Notes under the pieces: model-generated
Seen by the model: only the letters and a program-made list of their open reading frames with translations
Told to the model about the DNA's origin: nothing
The model's database searches: none
NCBI RefSeq assembly: GCF_000145035.1
Contig: NC_014387.1
Location: forward strand, 2,470,001-2,534,000
Source: Butyrivibrio proteoclasticus B316
GTDB lineage: Bacteria; Bacillota; Clostridia; Lachnospirales; Lachnospiraceae
Direction: 5' to 3'
Length of the DNA: 64,000 nucleotides
Made by a program: the position numbers and the translations under genes
In this document: in pieces, positions 48,532 through 57,673 of the stretch
Position numbering within the stretch: the first letter of the stretch is position 1
How the letters are laid out: each line of letters opens with the position of its first letter

Positions 48532-48670
48532 TTGAATTACCCTCCTGTAAACTTTTTTGCATACCCCTGCAATTAATAGTTGTCTGACATTTTCACTGTC
48601 AGCATATCTATTGTACACCATTACAAGATATGTTTCTCGCTTTTCAGACAGTAATTCATAGCCTTTTCAA

Positions 48671-49498
48671 TCATTTAAAGGGATTATAAAACCTGCTTCC
48701 GTTCAAATGAGTAAGTGTTAACGAAGCAACAAACAAAAGAGCACACACGATCATACTCACATAGTCCAAAGCTTTAAACTTCTGCGCCATATACCAGGTT
48801 CTCTTTTTATTCTTGCCAAAGCATCTAAGCTCCATAGCATTAGATATTATCTCAATCCTGTCCATACTGCTGAGAATAAGCGGTACCAGTATGGCAGATG
48901 CAGATTTAAGTCTGTTTACAAGAGATGCTTTTTTAGTAAGTTCGACTCCTCTGGCCTGTGATGCCTGACTGATCTCGTGGTACTGCTTCTGAATATCAGG
49001 AATATATCTAAGAGCCAGTGCTACTGAGTAAGATACAGAATAGCTGACTCCTATCTTATTAAGTGAAGCGGCAAATTCGCTCGGATTGGTAGTACATACA
49101 AAGAGCAGTACAAATGGGATTGTCGCAAAGTATTTAAGTATATAGTTCAGCTGGAAAAAGAGCTGCTCTGCGGTAGGCGCAAAGTGTCCTGAAAGCCCGA
49201 ACAGATAAGTGGTTGTTCCATAGACCTCTGTTCCATGCTGAGGGGAGAACGCATACACCAGCACAGTATTGAGAACCAGGAAAACCAGAGTAAACCACAA
49301 CATAAATGACACATCCCTTACTCCGATTTTGCCAATAGGGAAAAGAGCTATTCCCAAAACTGCAAGAACCAGTAAAAGCCTTGTGTCATAGGTTGTCATG
49401 GCTGCAAGGCTCCACAAAAGAAGGCACACAAGCTTGGTAGCTCCTGTAAGGCCATGTATTGGTGATTGTTTTTCTATATAATTAAAGAGATTATTCAT
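48671..49498 (-). CDS. ECF transporter T component (EcfT-type permease)
   Basis: Transmembrane coupling protein of an ECF importer, 275 residues with about five hydrophobic segments. The coupling-helix motifs for ATPase contact are visible as SQASQARGVELTKK (near 180) and AMELRCFGKNKKRTWY (near 225), each with the Ala-Arg-Gly type core. Its start overlaps the stop of the ATPase gene by four bases. Together with the fused ATPase and UPF0397 protein it forms a complete transporter. Confidence 0.9.
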   Translation of the reverse strand: MNNLFNYIEKQSPIHGLTGATKLVCLLLWSLAAMTTYDTRLLLVLAVLGIALFPIGKIGVRDVSFMLWFTLVFLVLNTVLVYAFSPQHGTEVYGTTTYLFGLSGHFAPTAEQLFFQLNYILKYFATIPFVLLFVCTTNPSEFAASLNKIGVSYSVSYSVALALRYIPDIQKQYHEISQASQARGVELTKKASLVNRLKSASAILVPLILSSMDRIEIISNAMELRCFGKNKKRTWYMAQKFKALDYVSMIVCALLFVASLTLTHLNGSRFYNPFK

Positions 49499-51207
49499 TT
49501 TCTGACGTGTTCCCTCTCGTAATCAATAAAACTCTGGACAAATCCTGTACCATCTTCTATATCACACATTTGGGCAAGGTGGTACAAGCTTGTTTCCTTA
49601 AGGCTGGCCTTGTCTACAATATTTCTGTCTGTCAGGACCTCAGCGCAGCTCTTATCAGCGATAATCCTGCCATCGTTAAACACTATGCTCCTGTCTGCAT
49701 ACTCCAGCATCAAATGCATGTCGTGAGTGATCATCACGATAGTGATCCCGCGATCATTTAAGCTCTTCAAGAACTCCATGATCCTTGTATAATTCCTGTA
49801 ATCCTGCCCGGCTGTCGGCTCATCAAGTATCATAAGCTCCGGCTCAAGGACCAGGATTGAACATATTGTTACTCTCTTTTTCTGACCATAACTAAGTGCA
49901 GATATCGGCCAGTTACGCATTTTGTAAAGGCCACAGATTTCAAGAGCCTTTTCAACTCTACTCCTGACCTCATCCTCAGGAACTCCTCGCAATCTAAGGC
50001 CCATTGCAACCTCATCAAAGATCATAACCTTAGAGATCATCTGATTAGGGTTCTGCATCACATAACCCGCGTGTTCAGCCCTTTCCTTGATAGAAAGAGT
50101 TCTAAAATCTAAGCCATCAAAAACAATTTCTCCGGAGTCCTCTTTTTCCATTCCGCAGACAACCTTGGAAAATGTCGATTTACCGGCGCCATTTGTTCCA
50201 ACTATCGCCAGCATTTCGCCTTTTTTGATTGAGGCTGAGATATCATGTAATGTCTTTTTATTTGTCTTTTCGTAGGTAAAAGACAAATCCCTGACTGTCA
50301 AAAGCTCTTGGCTCTCAGAATTTTCTTTTTCCTTACTGTTTTTGTCAAAAAAGCTTCTTACCTTTGCCACATCTCCTTCTGACAAAGTAAGATCATCAAG
50401 AGAAGAAGGGTTCATTTCTGCCTTAATATCTACTCCGGAATACTTAAGAGCTGTCAGATACAAAGGCTCTCTGACGCCGCAACTTGCAAGATTCTCGGAA
50501 GCAAGAAGTTCATCAGGTGTCGTATCTGAAACTATCCTTCCCTCATTCATGAGGACTATTCGATCAACAGGCCTGTGAAGAACATCTTCAAGTCTGTGCT
50601 CAATTATGACAACGGCTGCCCCTGTCCTCTTCTGAAGCTTGTCTATAAGCTCTATCGCCTGCTTACCGGTCTTGGGATCAAGATTTGCAAGTGGCTCATC
50701 AAACAAAAACAGATCAACATCGCTGGCCATTACTCCGCCAACCGATACTCTCTGCTTCTGTCCGCCGGAAAGTTCAGAAGGAGCATGCCTCAGAACGGAC
50801 TTGAGCTTTAATATCTCTGCAACCTCTTCTACCCTGTCCTTCATTTCTCCTTGAGGAATACAGTCATTTTCAAGCGCAAAAGCGAGATCTTCAGCAACAG
50901 TCATACCAACAAACTGAGCATCACTGTCCTGCAGAACCGTTCCTACGATATGTGAGATATCAAACATGGACATCTCTCTTGACTCTTTTCCCTTAATTAA
51001 AAGAGATCCTGAGATTTCACCTTTATATGAAAACGGTATAAGGCCATTGATCAAACTGGCCATAGTTGATTTGCCACAGCCGGAAGGACCGGCGATAAGT
51101 ATCTTCTCGCCCTTTCTGATTTTCAAATTAATATTATAGAGCGTAGGTTTTGCCTGCGCTCTATACTGAAATCCAAGATCATTAAATTCAATAATTACTT
51201 CGTTCAT
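49495..51207 (-). CDS. ECF/cobalt-type transporter ATPase, two ATP-binding domains fused
   Basis: 570 residues with two ABC ATPase domains. Domain 1 (about 5-240): Walker A GPSGCGKSTMAS, signature LSGGQKQRVSVGG, Walker B LFLFDEPLANLD. Domain 2 (about 300-530): GTNGAGKSTFSK, signature LSYGQKKRVTIC, MILDEPTAGQD. Fused pairs of this kind (YkoD type) go with a UPF0397 S component and serve hydroxymethylpyrimidine/thiamine-type uptake in related bacteria; the substrate here is inferred. It is followed by the T component and preceded 97 bp upstream by the S component. Confidence 0.93.
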   Translation of the reverse strand: MNEVIIEFNDLGFQYRAQAKPTLYNINLKIRKGEKILIAGPSGCGKSTMASLINGLIPFSYKGEISGSLLIKGKESREMSMFDISHIVGTVLQDSDAQFVGMTVAEDLAFALENDCIPQGEMKDRVEEVAEILKLKSVLRHAPSELSGGQKQRVSVGGVMASDVDLFLFDEPLANLDPKTGKQAIELIDKLQKRTGAAVVIIEHRLEDVLHRPVDRIVLMNEGRIVSDTTPDELLASENLASCGVREPLYLTALKYSGVDIKAEMNPSSLDDLTLSEGDVAKVRSFFDKNSKEKENSESQELLTVRDLSFTYEKTNKKTLHDISASIKKGEMLAIVGTNGAGKSTFSKVVCGMEKEDSGEIVFDGLDFRTLSIKERAEHAGYVMQNPNQMISKVMIFDEVAMGLRLRGVPEDEVRSRVEKALEICGLYKMRNWPISALSYGQKKRVTICSILVLEPELMILDEPTAGQDYRNYTRIMEFLKSLNDRGITIVMITHDMHLMLEYADRSIVFNDGRIIADKSCAEVLTDRNIVDKASLKETSLYHLAQMCDIEDGTGFVQSFIDYEREHVRK

Positions 51208-51304
51208 ATTATTCCTGAAATTCTAATCTTACTACCTACCGTTACTTCCAGTGTAGTTGATTGTATATTTCTCAACTATATTGCCTAGGTAGAATTTGCA
51301 ATCC

Positions 51305-51856
51305 TTAGTTCTCTTCTTTAAGGCTTCCCTTCTTGGGAATAGCTTTGGAGTATGCAAGGCATACTAAAGTTCCAACGATAGCTGTTGTAATAATGTTGAT
51401 GATCGCACCGGTAACGCCCTGAAGAAATACCTTATTAGCAGGCTCCTGGAACATAAGGATATCAAGAACAGGTGCAACGACAACCCATGCTACCACATGT
51501 GCGATTGCTTGTCCAATATTAAATGTAATAATTCCCTTTACACCGAATTCGCCCTCATCAATCTTGAGCTTGAGAGTTACTATACCCATAAGGCAGCCAA
51601 ATACTGCAGAAGCGATAACCCAGCTCCACCATACGCCCCAGCCATAGCTAAAGTCGATAAAGAAGTGTCCGATAAGTCCTGCAAGTGCTCCGGCTATAGG
51701 ACCAAATACTGCAGCGATAAATGCGAGAAGTCCATACTGGATTGAGATATTTGTGTTAGGTACAGGACTTGGAATAGCCACAAATCTGCCAAGTACAAAG
51801 AAAAGAGCTGCACCGATACCGATAGCAACAATTGTTTTTACTGAAAGTTTTTTCAT
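51305..51856 (-). CDS. ECF transporter S component, UPF0397 family
   Basis: 183 residues with about five to six hydrophobic segments. The start KKLSVKTIVAIGIGAALFFVLG and the segment AIPSPVPNTNISIQYGLLAF match the UPF0397 family, which is encoded with fused ATPase and T genes as here. HMP/thiamine is the family prediction. The ATG at 51856 has AGGAGG nine bases upstream; the longer frame to 51880 would include that site. No TPP riboswitch is seen upstream. Confidence 0.88.
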   Translation of the reverse strand: MKKLSVKTIVAIGIGAALFFVLGRFVAIPSPVPNTNISIQYGLLAFIAAVFGPIAGALAGLIGHFFIDFSYGWGVWWSWVIASAVFGCLMGIVTLKLKIDEGEFGVKGIITFNIGQAIAHVVAWVVVAPVLDILMFQEPANKVFLQGVTGAIINIITTAIVGTLVCLAYSKAIPKKGSLKEEN

Positions 51857-51949
51857 ACTACGTTTCCTCCTATGAAACATTTAAATGTTCTTTATATCAA
51901 CATGATACACAATCATATTGAAGTCTGCAAACCACTTATAGATGATCAT

Positions 51950-52086
51950 AAAAAAGAATGTCGCGAGCGACATTCTCGCGCCGAGCGCGGTTGCATTTAT
52001 GCAACATATTCATATCGCGCGAGTGCGCATCCACAGCGGAGCGTTTTTTTGTGATATAGGAGTTTCGGAGAAATTTCCTATATCAC
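51950..52086. repeat. Intergenic hairpin cluster upstream of the ECF operon
   Basis: Stems at 51955-51976 (identical to the terminator at 43171), an outer CTCGCGC/GCGCGAG pair (about 51974 and 52015) enclosing GTTGCAT-TT-ATGCAAC, and 52051-52086 (GTGATATAGGA with TCCTATATCAC). The gap of 276 bp between two operons holds only these structures and a terminator; no riboswitch core was recognised. Confidence 0.65.
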
Positions 52087-52087
52087 G

Positions 52088-52126
52088 AAAAACGGATCTC
52101 ATGAGAACAAAATCTCATGAGATCCG
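52088..52126 (-). terminator. Terminator of the MarR-ABC exporter operon
   Basis: A perfect 14-bp stem (52093-52106 with 52113-52126) with a 6-base loop is followed on the minus strand by TTTTTCG. It lies seven bp after the stop of the second ABC gene. Confidence 0.88.
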
Positions 52127-52132
52127 CTATAT

Positions 52133-54064
52133 TTACGCAGTAACGCTCTCTTCCTTCATGCCGGTGTAGAGATGATAGTATCTCTGTTTCTTGGCGATAA
52201 GTTCATCATGAGTTCCCTGCTCAACAATTCTTCCCTGTTCAAGAACTATTATGCAATCGCTATTGCGGACAGTTGAAAGTCTGTGGGCGATCACGAAAGT
52301 AGTTCTGCCCTTCATCAGCTTGTCCATACCATCCTGGACAATCTTCTCTGTTCTGGTATCAATTGAAGATGTAGCTTCATCAAGGATAAGTACAGGCGGA
52401 TCCGCGATAGCTGCTCTTGCAATGGCAAGGAGCTGTCTCTGTCCCTGTGAAAGGTTGGCTCCGTCTCCTGTCAGCATAGTGTTGTAGCCTTCAGGAAGTC
52501 TTTTTATAAAGCTGTGAGCATTTGCGAGCTTGGCTGCTGCAATTACTTCATCATCTGTGGCATCAAGCTTACCATATCTGATGTTCTCCATAACAGTTCC
52601 TGTGAAAAGATGTGTATCCTGCAGAACTATACCAAGAGAACGTCTAAGGTCTGCCTTCTTGATCTTATTGATATTGATATTGTCATATCTGATCTTACCA
52701 TCCTGAATGTCATAGAATCTGTTGATCAGGTTAGTAATAGTGGTCTTACCTGCACCTGTACTGCCGACAAAAGCAATCTTCTGACCAGGCAGAGCATGAA
52801 GTACAATGTCATGCAGGACCATTTTTTCATCTGTATATCCAAAATCTACGCCATTAAAGGTAACGTCACCTTCCATAGGCTGATAAGTTGTAGTGTTGTC
52901 AGCCTTATGATAATGCTTCCAGGCCCACTTTCCAGTGTGATGGTCAGCTTCAACAACCTGACCGTTCTCTTCCTTGGCATCAACAAGCATTACGTAGCCT
53001 TCATCAGTCTCAGGCTGCTCATCAATCATCTTGAAAATACGTTCAGCTCCTGCAAGAGCCATAATGATTGAGTTGAACTGCATGCTGACCTGGTTGATAG
53101 GCATTGAAAAGCTCTTGTTAAATGTAAGGAAACTTGCAAGTGCTCCAACAGTAAAGCCAACAGCAATGTTATCAGAAAGTGCTATCGCACCACCTATCAT
53201 GGCACACAGAACATAACTTGTGTTACCGAGCTGTGAGTTGATCGGTCCAAGTGAGCCTGAATAAGCATTGGCCTTGAATGAACTCTGGAACAATTCCTCA
53301 TTGAGTTCGTCAAACTTAACTATGTTATCCTGCTCGTGGTTAAATACTTTGACAACCTTCTGTCCGGTCATCATCTCTTCAATGAATCCGTTAAGAGCAC
53401 CAATATTCTTCTGCTGGGCAACGAAGTTTTTACCGGAAGAAGCTGTTGCCTTGGCTGAACAGAACAGCATGACTCCTACCATAAATATAGTAACAATAGT
53501 AAGCGGAATGCTCAGAACCAGCATTGATACAAATACGCTCACAATAGTTATTGCTGAATTGAGGAGCTGAGGAATACTCTGGCTGATCATCTGTCTCAAA
53601 GTATCAATATCATTGGTGTAAACTGACATGATATCGCCATGGGCATGAGTATCAAAATATTTGATAGGAAGGCTTTCCATGTGCTCAAACAGTTCCTCAC
53701 GGAGTCTTCTAAGTGTACCCTGATTGACGTACACCATTATTACCTGCTGAAGGAAAGAAGCTCCAATACCAAGTCCATAGAATACCGCTACTCTTGCCAT
53801 AGCTCCCAAAAGTGCGCTGTAATCATTGCTGCCACTATCAAGCATTGGCTGAATATATCCGTCAATAAGAGTTCTCGTAAAAAGAGTTCCCTGTACACTT
53901 GAAAAAACTGTTACAAAAATACAAACAACTATTGTTATCATCTGAAGAGGATAGAATCTAAAAACATATCCCATGATCCTCTTAAACAATTTGCCCGGAT
54001 TTTCAACCTTGGGCATTGGCTTTCCACGTCTGTTAAATTTAGCATTTTTCTCTTTTGCTGCCAT
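52133..54064 (-). CDS. ABC exporter half-transporter (catalytic-site partner)
   Basis: 643-residue fusion of a membrane domain (six helices, about 30-350) and an ATPase domain (about 400-640): Walker A GSTGAGKTTITN, signature LSQGQRQLLAIARA, Walker B LILDEATSSID with the catalytic Glu. An insert of about 40 residues (DAKEENGQVVEADHHTGKW) joins the two parts, as in MdlB-like proteins. It pairs with the next-upstream protein, whose own Walker B lacks the Glu. Multidrug or peptide/lipid export is the usual role; the substrate is unknown. It is the last gene of the MarR operon. Confidence 0.92.
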   Translation of the reverse strand: MAAKEKNAKFNRRGKPMPKVENPGKLFKRIMGYVFRFYPLQMITIVVCIFVTVFSSVQGTLFTRTLIDGYIQPMLDSGSNDYSALLGAMARVAVFYGLGIGASFLQQVIMVYVNQGTLRRLREELFEHMESLPIKYFDTHAHGDIMSVYTNDIDTLRQMISQSIPQLLNSAITIVSVFVSMLVLSIPLTIVTIFMVGVMLFCSAKATASSGKNFVAQQKNIGALNGFIEEMMTGQKVVKVFNHEQDNIVKFDELNEELFQSSFKANAYSGSLGPINSQLGNTSYVLCAMIGGAIALSDNIAVGFTVGALASFLTFNKSFSMPINQVSMQFNSIIMALAGAERIFKMIDEQPETDEGYVMLVDAKEENGQVVEADHHTGKWAWKHYHKADNTTTYQPMEGDVTFNGVDFGYTDEKMVLHDIVLHALPGQKIAFVGSTGAGKTTITNLINRFYDIQDGKIRYDNININKIKKADLRRSLGIVLQDTHLFTGTVMENIRYGKLDATDDEVIAAAKLANAHSFIKRLPEGYNTMLTGDGANLSQGQRQLLAIARAAIADPPVLILDEATSSIDTRTEKIVQDGMDKLMKGRTTFVIAHRLSTVRNSDCIIVLEQGRIVEQGTHDELIAKKQRYYHLYTGMKEESVTA

Positions 54065-54074
54065 ATATGCCTCC

Positions 54075-55829
54075 TTACTGTGCTACCGGACTATCAAAAT
54101 CCGCATCACCGCTTGCGCCGGTCTGTGACTCATAAACTTCGCGGTAAATATCGTTACTCTCAAGGAGCTCTTTGTGAGTTCCAAAACCATTGATCTTACC
54201 GTCATCCATAACAATGATACGGTCGCAATCCTGAACTGAACTGATCCTCTGGGCAATGATAAGCTTGGTTGTACCTGGGATTTCTTCAGCAAACGCCTTT
54301 CTGATCCTGGCATCTGTGCTGGTATCTACCGCACTTGTTGAATCATCCAGGATGAGGATCTTGGGTTTCTTGAGAAGGGCTCTTGCAATACACAGTCTCT
54401 GTCTCTGACCACCTGATACATTTGCTCCGCCCTGTTCTATAACGGTGTTATAGCCATCCGGCATCTTCTCTATAAACTCATCTGCACAAGCCATTCTGCA
54501 TACGCGCTTGCAGTCTTCCTCTGTGGCATTCTTATCGCCCCAGCGAAGGTTATCAATAATTGTTCCTGAGAACAGGACATTTTTTTGCAGAACTACTGAT
54601 ACCTGATCACGAAGAGTCTCAAGATCATAATCTCTAACGTCAACTCCTCCAACCCTGACAGTTCCCTTAGAAACGTCATAAAGTCTGCTGATAAGGTTAA
54701 CAAGTGATGACTTGGCCGAGCCTGTTCCTCCGATAATACCGATAGTCTCGCCGGCATTTATCTCAAGATTTATGTCCTTAAGTACAGGTTCTTCGGATTC
54801 TTCATTATATGCAAAGCTTACATGTTCAAAAGAAATGCTGCCATCTCTTACATTCATGACCGGATCAGCCTTGTTGGTGATAGAGCTCTTTTCCTCAATT
54901 ACCTCTGCGATACGCTTGCCGCTTGCTGAAGCCATTGTCATCATGACAAAGATCATAGCAAGGAACATAAGGCTCATGAGAATAGACATGCAATATGTCA
55001 GAAGGCTCATCAGATTACCTGTTGAGATGTCTCCTGCAACTACCATGTGCGCACCTACCCAGCTGACAAGAAGAATACATACATAAACTGTCGCTGTCAT
55101 AAGAGGACTCACATAAACCATATTCATCTCTGCCCTTACAAACAGACGATAGATGTTCTCTGCAGCTTTCTGAAATTTGGTGTTCTCATGCTCTTCGCGG
55201 ACATAAGCCTTAACAACTCTGATAGCAGAAACATTTTCCTGAACGCTCTCATTGAGGCTGTCATATTTCTCAAATACCTGTTTGAAAAATCTTGTTGTTC
55301 TGCCCATAACCAGAACCATAATGATCGAAAGGAAAATTACCGCAATAAGATAAATCCTGGCAATTCTGGGGCTGATCGTAAATGCCGCGATCATGGCAAT
55401 GATAAGAGAAGCAGGCGCTCTCATAGCCATTCTCAGCATCATCATGTAGGCATTCTGGATATTTGAAACATCTGTAGTCAGTCTTGTTACAAGACCTGAT
55501 GTTGAGAATTTATCAATATTGGCAAAGGAAAATGTCTGGATGTTATCAAACATTGCTTTCCTCAGATTTTTGGCAAAGCCTGCAGATGCATTAGCACCAA
55601 AATATGCGCCTCCTATGCCTGAAATCAGGCCCAAAATAGCAATAATGAACATTATTCCACCTGTTCTGAAAATAACGCCCATATCGCCTCCATAAATGCC
55701 TTCATCGACAATCCTGGCCATCATGATAGGAATGATCATTTCACACACAACCTCACCGATCATGCATAAGGGAGTGATCACAGACGGAAGCTTGTATTCT
55801 TTTAATTCTTTAAATAATGTCTTAATCAT
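54075..55829 (-). CDS. ABC exporter half-transporter (degenerate-site partner)
   Basis: 584 residues: six membrane helices (about 15-315), then an ATPase domain (about 335-570). Walker A is GGTGSAKSSLVN, with Ala in place of the last Gly, the signature is VSGGQRQRLCIARA, and Walker B is ILILDDSTSAVD, with Asp where a catalytic Glu is normal. This asymmetry is that of heterodimeric exporters such as TM287/288 and BmrCD, where one site is non-catalytic. It lies 10 bp upstream of its partner and 40 bp after marR. Confidence 0.92.
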   Translation of the reverse strand: MIKTLFKELKEYKLPSVITPLCMIGEVVCEMIIPIMMARIVDEGIYGGDMGVIFRTGGIMFIIAILGLISGIGGAYFGANASAGFAKNLRKAMFDNIQTFSFANIDKFSTSGLVTRLTTDVSNIQNAYMMMLRMAMRAPASLIIAMIAAFTISPRIARIYLIAVIFLSIIMVLVMGRTTRFFKQVFEKYDSLNESVQENVSAIRVVKAYVREEHENTKFQKAAENIYRLFVRAEMNMVYVSPLMTATVYVCILLVSWVGAHMVVAGDISTGNLMSLLTYCMSILMSLMFLAMIFVMMTMASASGKRIAEVIEEKSSITNKADPVMNVRDGSISFEHVSFAYNEESEEPVLKDINLEINAGETIGIIGGTGSAKSSLVNLISRLYDVSKGTVRVGGVDVRDYDLETLRDQVSVVLQKNVLFSGTIIDNLRWGDKNATEEDCKRVCRMACADEFIEKMPDGYNTVIEQGGANVSGGQRQRLCIARALLKKPKILILDDSTSAVDTSTDARIRKAFAEEIPGTTKLIIAQRISSVQDCDRIIVMDDGKINGFGTHKELLESNDIYREVYESQTGASGDADFDSPVAQ

Positions 55830-55869
55830 ATACCTCTGCTCCTAAAATAAATATTTGTGTCTCAAATTA

Positions 55870-56358
55870 TCAGGAATTATCATCTCCTGTATTCATACGG
55901 GCCATGTTATCAATCACATGGTCTAAAAGAGTTCTGAGTTTCTCGACATTCTCTTCGCTCATCCCATCCGTCAGAACAGCGTTCATTTTATGCCTTCGCT
56001 CTTTGTTTTTTTCAATAAAGGCTTCGCCCTTATCAGTAATGGCGATATTACGATATTTCCTGTTATCAGGGTCTACCACAATCTTCACCATCTCTTTTTC
56101 CTCAAGTCTCTTAAGAAGCCCTATTGTAGTCGGATGTTTGATATGAAGAGCCTCAGATATATCCTTCTGTGTAACCCTCTGATCTCTCCTCTCCCACAAT
56201 ATCAGCATGACCATCATCTGAGAAAATGTCATATCATCTTCCCTCAGCTGATTGTTGATCATATTCGCAAAAGCCTCATGGATCAACTTGAATTTGAAGC
56301 TTATGGGTTCATGGCTCTTATCTCTTACAAACTCTCTTTCCTTGTCATAGCAAGTCAT
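55870..56358 (-). CDS. MarR family transcriptional regulator
   Basis: 162 residues with a winged helix-turn-helix (about 45-115): RVTQKDISEALHIKHPTTIGLLKRLEEKEM followed by the wing VDPDNRKYRNIAITDKG, read here in two parts. First gene of an operon with two ABC half-exporters, a common efflux arrangement in which the drug releases MarR. The start at 56358 has GAGGTG upstream; a GTG two codons earlier overlaps that site. Two operator-like inverted repeats flank the -10 of its promoter, so it probably represses its own operon. Confidence 0.93.
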   Translation of the reverse strand: MTCYDKEREFVRDKSHEPISFKFKLIHEAFANMINNQLREDDMTFSQMMVMLILWERRDQRVTQKDISEALHIKHPTTIGLLKRLEEKEMVKIVVDPDNRKYRNIAITDKGEAFIEKNKERRHKMNAVLTDGMSEENVEKLRTLLDHVIDNMARMNTGDDNS

Positions 56359-56394
56359 AATCACCTCTCATATTCTGTAAACAAAAAAGAACAT

Positions 56395-56442
56395 GTAGCT
56401 AGATACATAAAATATATTACGTAGCTAACTACATGTTGTCAA
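56395..56442 (-). promoter_or_regulatory. Promoter and twin operators of the marR operon
   Basis: On the minus strand a perfect TTGACA (56442..56437), 17-base spacer and TAATAT (56419..56414). Two 12-base near-palindromes, GTAGCTAACTAC (56421-56432, within the spacer) and GTAGCTAGATAC (56395-56406, just after the start point), share GTAGCTA and start 26 bp apart. Binding of a MarR dimer to both would block the promoter. Confidence 0.8.
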
Positions 56443-56578
56443 TACAAATATTCAAATTTGTCAGTGCTGCGTTGGTATTATATGCTTTGTCCCTTTTTAC
56501 AAAAGTGTTTCTATATGTTGTACAACTTGAATTTGTCGCTATGGCAAGCTAAAAGTGGTTCTGTAAACTACCTTTCAA

Positions 56579-57010
56579 TTATTCGCAATACATACATATA
56601 GTTCCATTTGATAACTTAAATCCATTCTTTTCGTAAAACTTAGCCGCTGGCGCATACTCGCTTGTATAAAGAACAATTCCCGCAAGTCCTTTTTCCTTAC
56701 TATAATCTTTAACCGCATTTAATAGCTGTTTACCTATTCCATGACCTTGTCGTTCGGGAAGTACTGCCATCTCATTAATGTAAATCTCTTCTTTGCTCCC
56801 GGAAATCTTACAAAGTGCAAATATACATCCTAATACTTCGCTATTTTCTTCATATACATACCCAACAAATCTTTTCTGCTCAAAAAAATCCAGAAGATAT
56901 TCTGTTGCATTTTCTGCTGTCCAATCTATTCCCCAATGTTCCATAGGGAATGCTTTTGAATAAATCATGCCACATTGTGCTAAGTCAGTGTTCTCCATAA
57001 CTCTGATCAT
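56579..57010 (-). CDS. GNAT family N-acetyltransferase
   Basis: 143 residues with the GNAT core. The acetyl-CoA motif is EMAVLPERQGHGIGKQLLNAV (Q/RxxGxG/A type), preceded by the beta strand ILGCIFALCKI and followed by LYTSEYAPAAKFYEKNGFKL. It resembles the ribosomal-protein/small-molecule acetyltransferases of Firmicutes; the substrate is unknown. It has no operon partner: a 365-bp stretch without genes lies upstream. Confidence 0.88.
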   Translation of the reverse strand: MIRVMENTDLAQCGMIYSKAFPMEHWGIDWTAENATEYLLDFFEQKRFVGYVYEENSEVLGCIFALCKISGSKEEIYINEMAVLPERQGHGIGKQLLNAVKDYSKEKGLAGIVLYTSEYAPAAKFYEKNGFKLSNGTICMYCE

Positions 57011-57168
57011 TTTGCCACCCCCATCACCAAATTTTGATTTGAATTATTCTATCATGAGCAACACCAATGTAAAAAGGGAGTATGCTTTTATGTAATACCA
57101 AGCTTGTCATGGTATCTATGTTGGTATTATGCTTAATTATAGAATAATATCAACTTCTTCATAATTCT

Positions 57169-57360
57169 GGCTTTGTTATTACGGTAAATTCATTTTAGAC
57201 TTTAAAATTGCTAAAATAATAATAACAAAGCTGTAGATTATCTCTGGTTGTGTTTATTTTTTTCAATTTCAGGGCTTATTATCACTTACTAAGCATAATA
57301 ACAAAGCTGTGGTTTAGTATATCTTAGTATTATTTGATAATGATCCATAATAACAAAACA
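57169..57360. repeat. Repeated ATAATAACAAAGCTGT motifs in a gene-free stretch
   Basis: Between the GNAT gene and the next gene (57011-57375) no coding region is seen. The motif ATAATAACAAAGCTGT occurs at 57219-57234 and 57295-57310, a shortened CATAATAACAAAAC at 57346-57359, and an inverted GGCTTTGTTATT at 57169-57180. The rest of the stretch is AT-rich. Confidence 0.6.
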
Positions 57361-57375
57361 TTGTTTTTGTCTTAC

Positions 57376-57591
57376 TTAGTATATCTTCTCTATATGCCAG
57401 GTAATACCATACATATTCATAAACTCTGCCAGATCATTATTATCCTTAATGAGCATCACTTCCTCAAATGCTCCCGTGCTGATATCCTGAAAGCCGGCGA
57501 CCTGCTCTCCATTGCATATGCTCGCCTTGATCACAGGACGCTGTTTTTCCTTGTCATATGTTTTCGTTTCACTCTTTTTCTTAAAAAACAT
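57376..57591 (-). CDS. Small conserved protein of Lachnospiraceae (function unknown)
   Basis: 71 residues: MFFKKKSETKTYDKEKQRPV then IKASICNGEQVAGFQDISTG and EVMLIKDNNDLAEFMNMYGI (three short blocks). The pattern CNGEQVAGF with DISTG is recognisable as a small family of gut Firmicutes sometimes annotated as aspartate dehydrogenase, for which the protein is too short. Function unknown. The ATG at 57591 has GGAGGA 13 bases upstream; the ATG at 57627 has no good site. Confidence 0.65.
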   Translation of the reverse strand: MFFKKKSETKTYDKEKQRPVIKASICNGEQVAGFQDISTGAFEEVMLIKDNNDLAEFMNMYGITWHIEKIY

Positions 57592-57673
57592 ATCAGCAAT
57601 ATCTTCCTCCAAAAAAGAACTGCACATGTTCTCTTATCTCTATAAAAATCACTAGCATAGAATAGCTCATTAT

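Noticed and set aside
51857..52132. TPP riboswitch before the thiamine-type ECF operon
   Set aside because: The conserved CTGAGA and ACCTGATCTGG-type core is absent; only hairpins and a terminator are seen.
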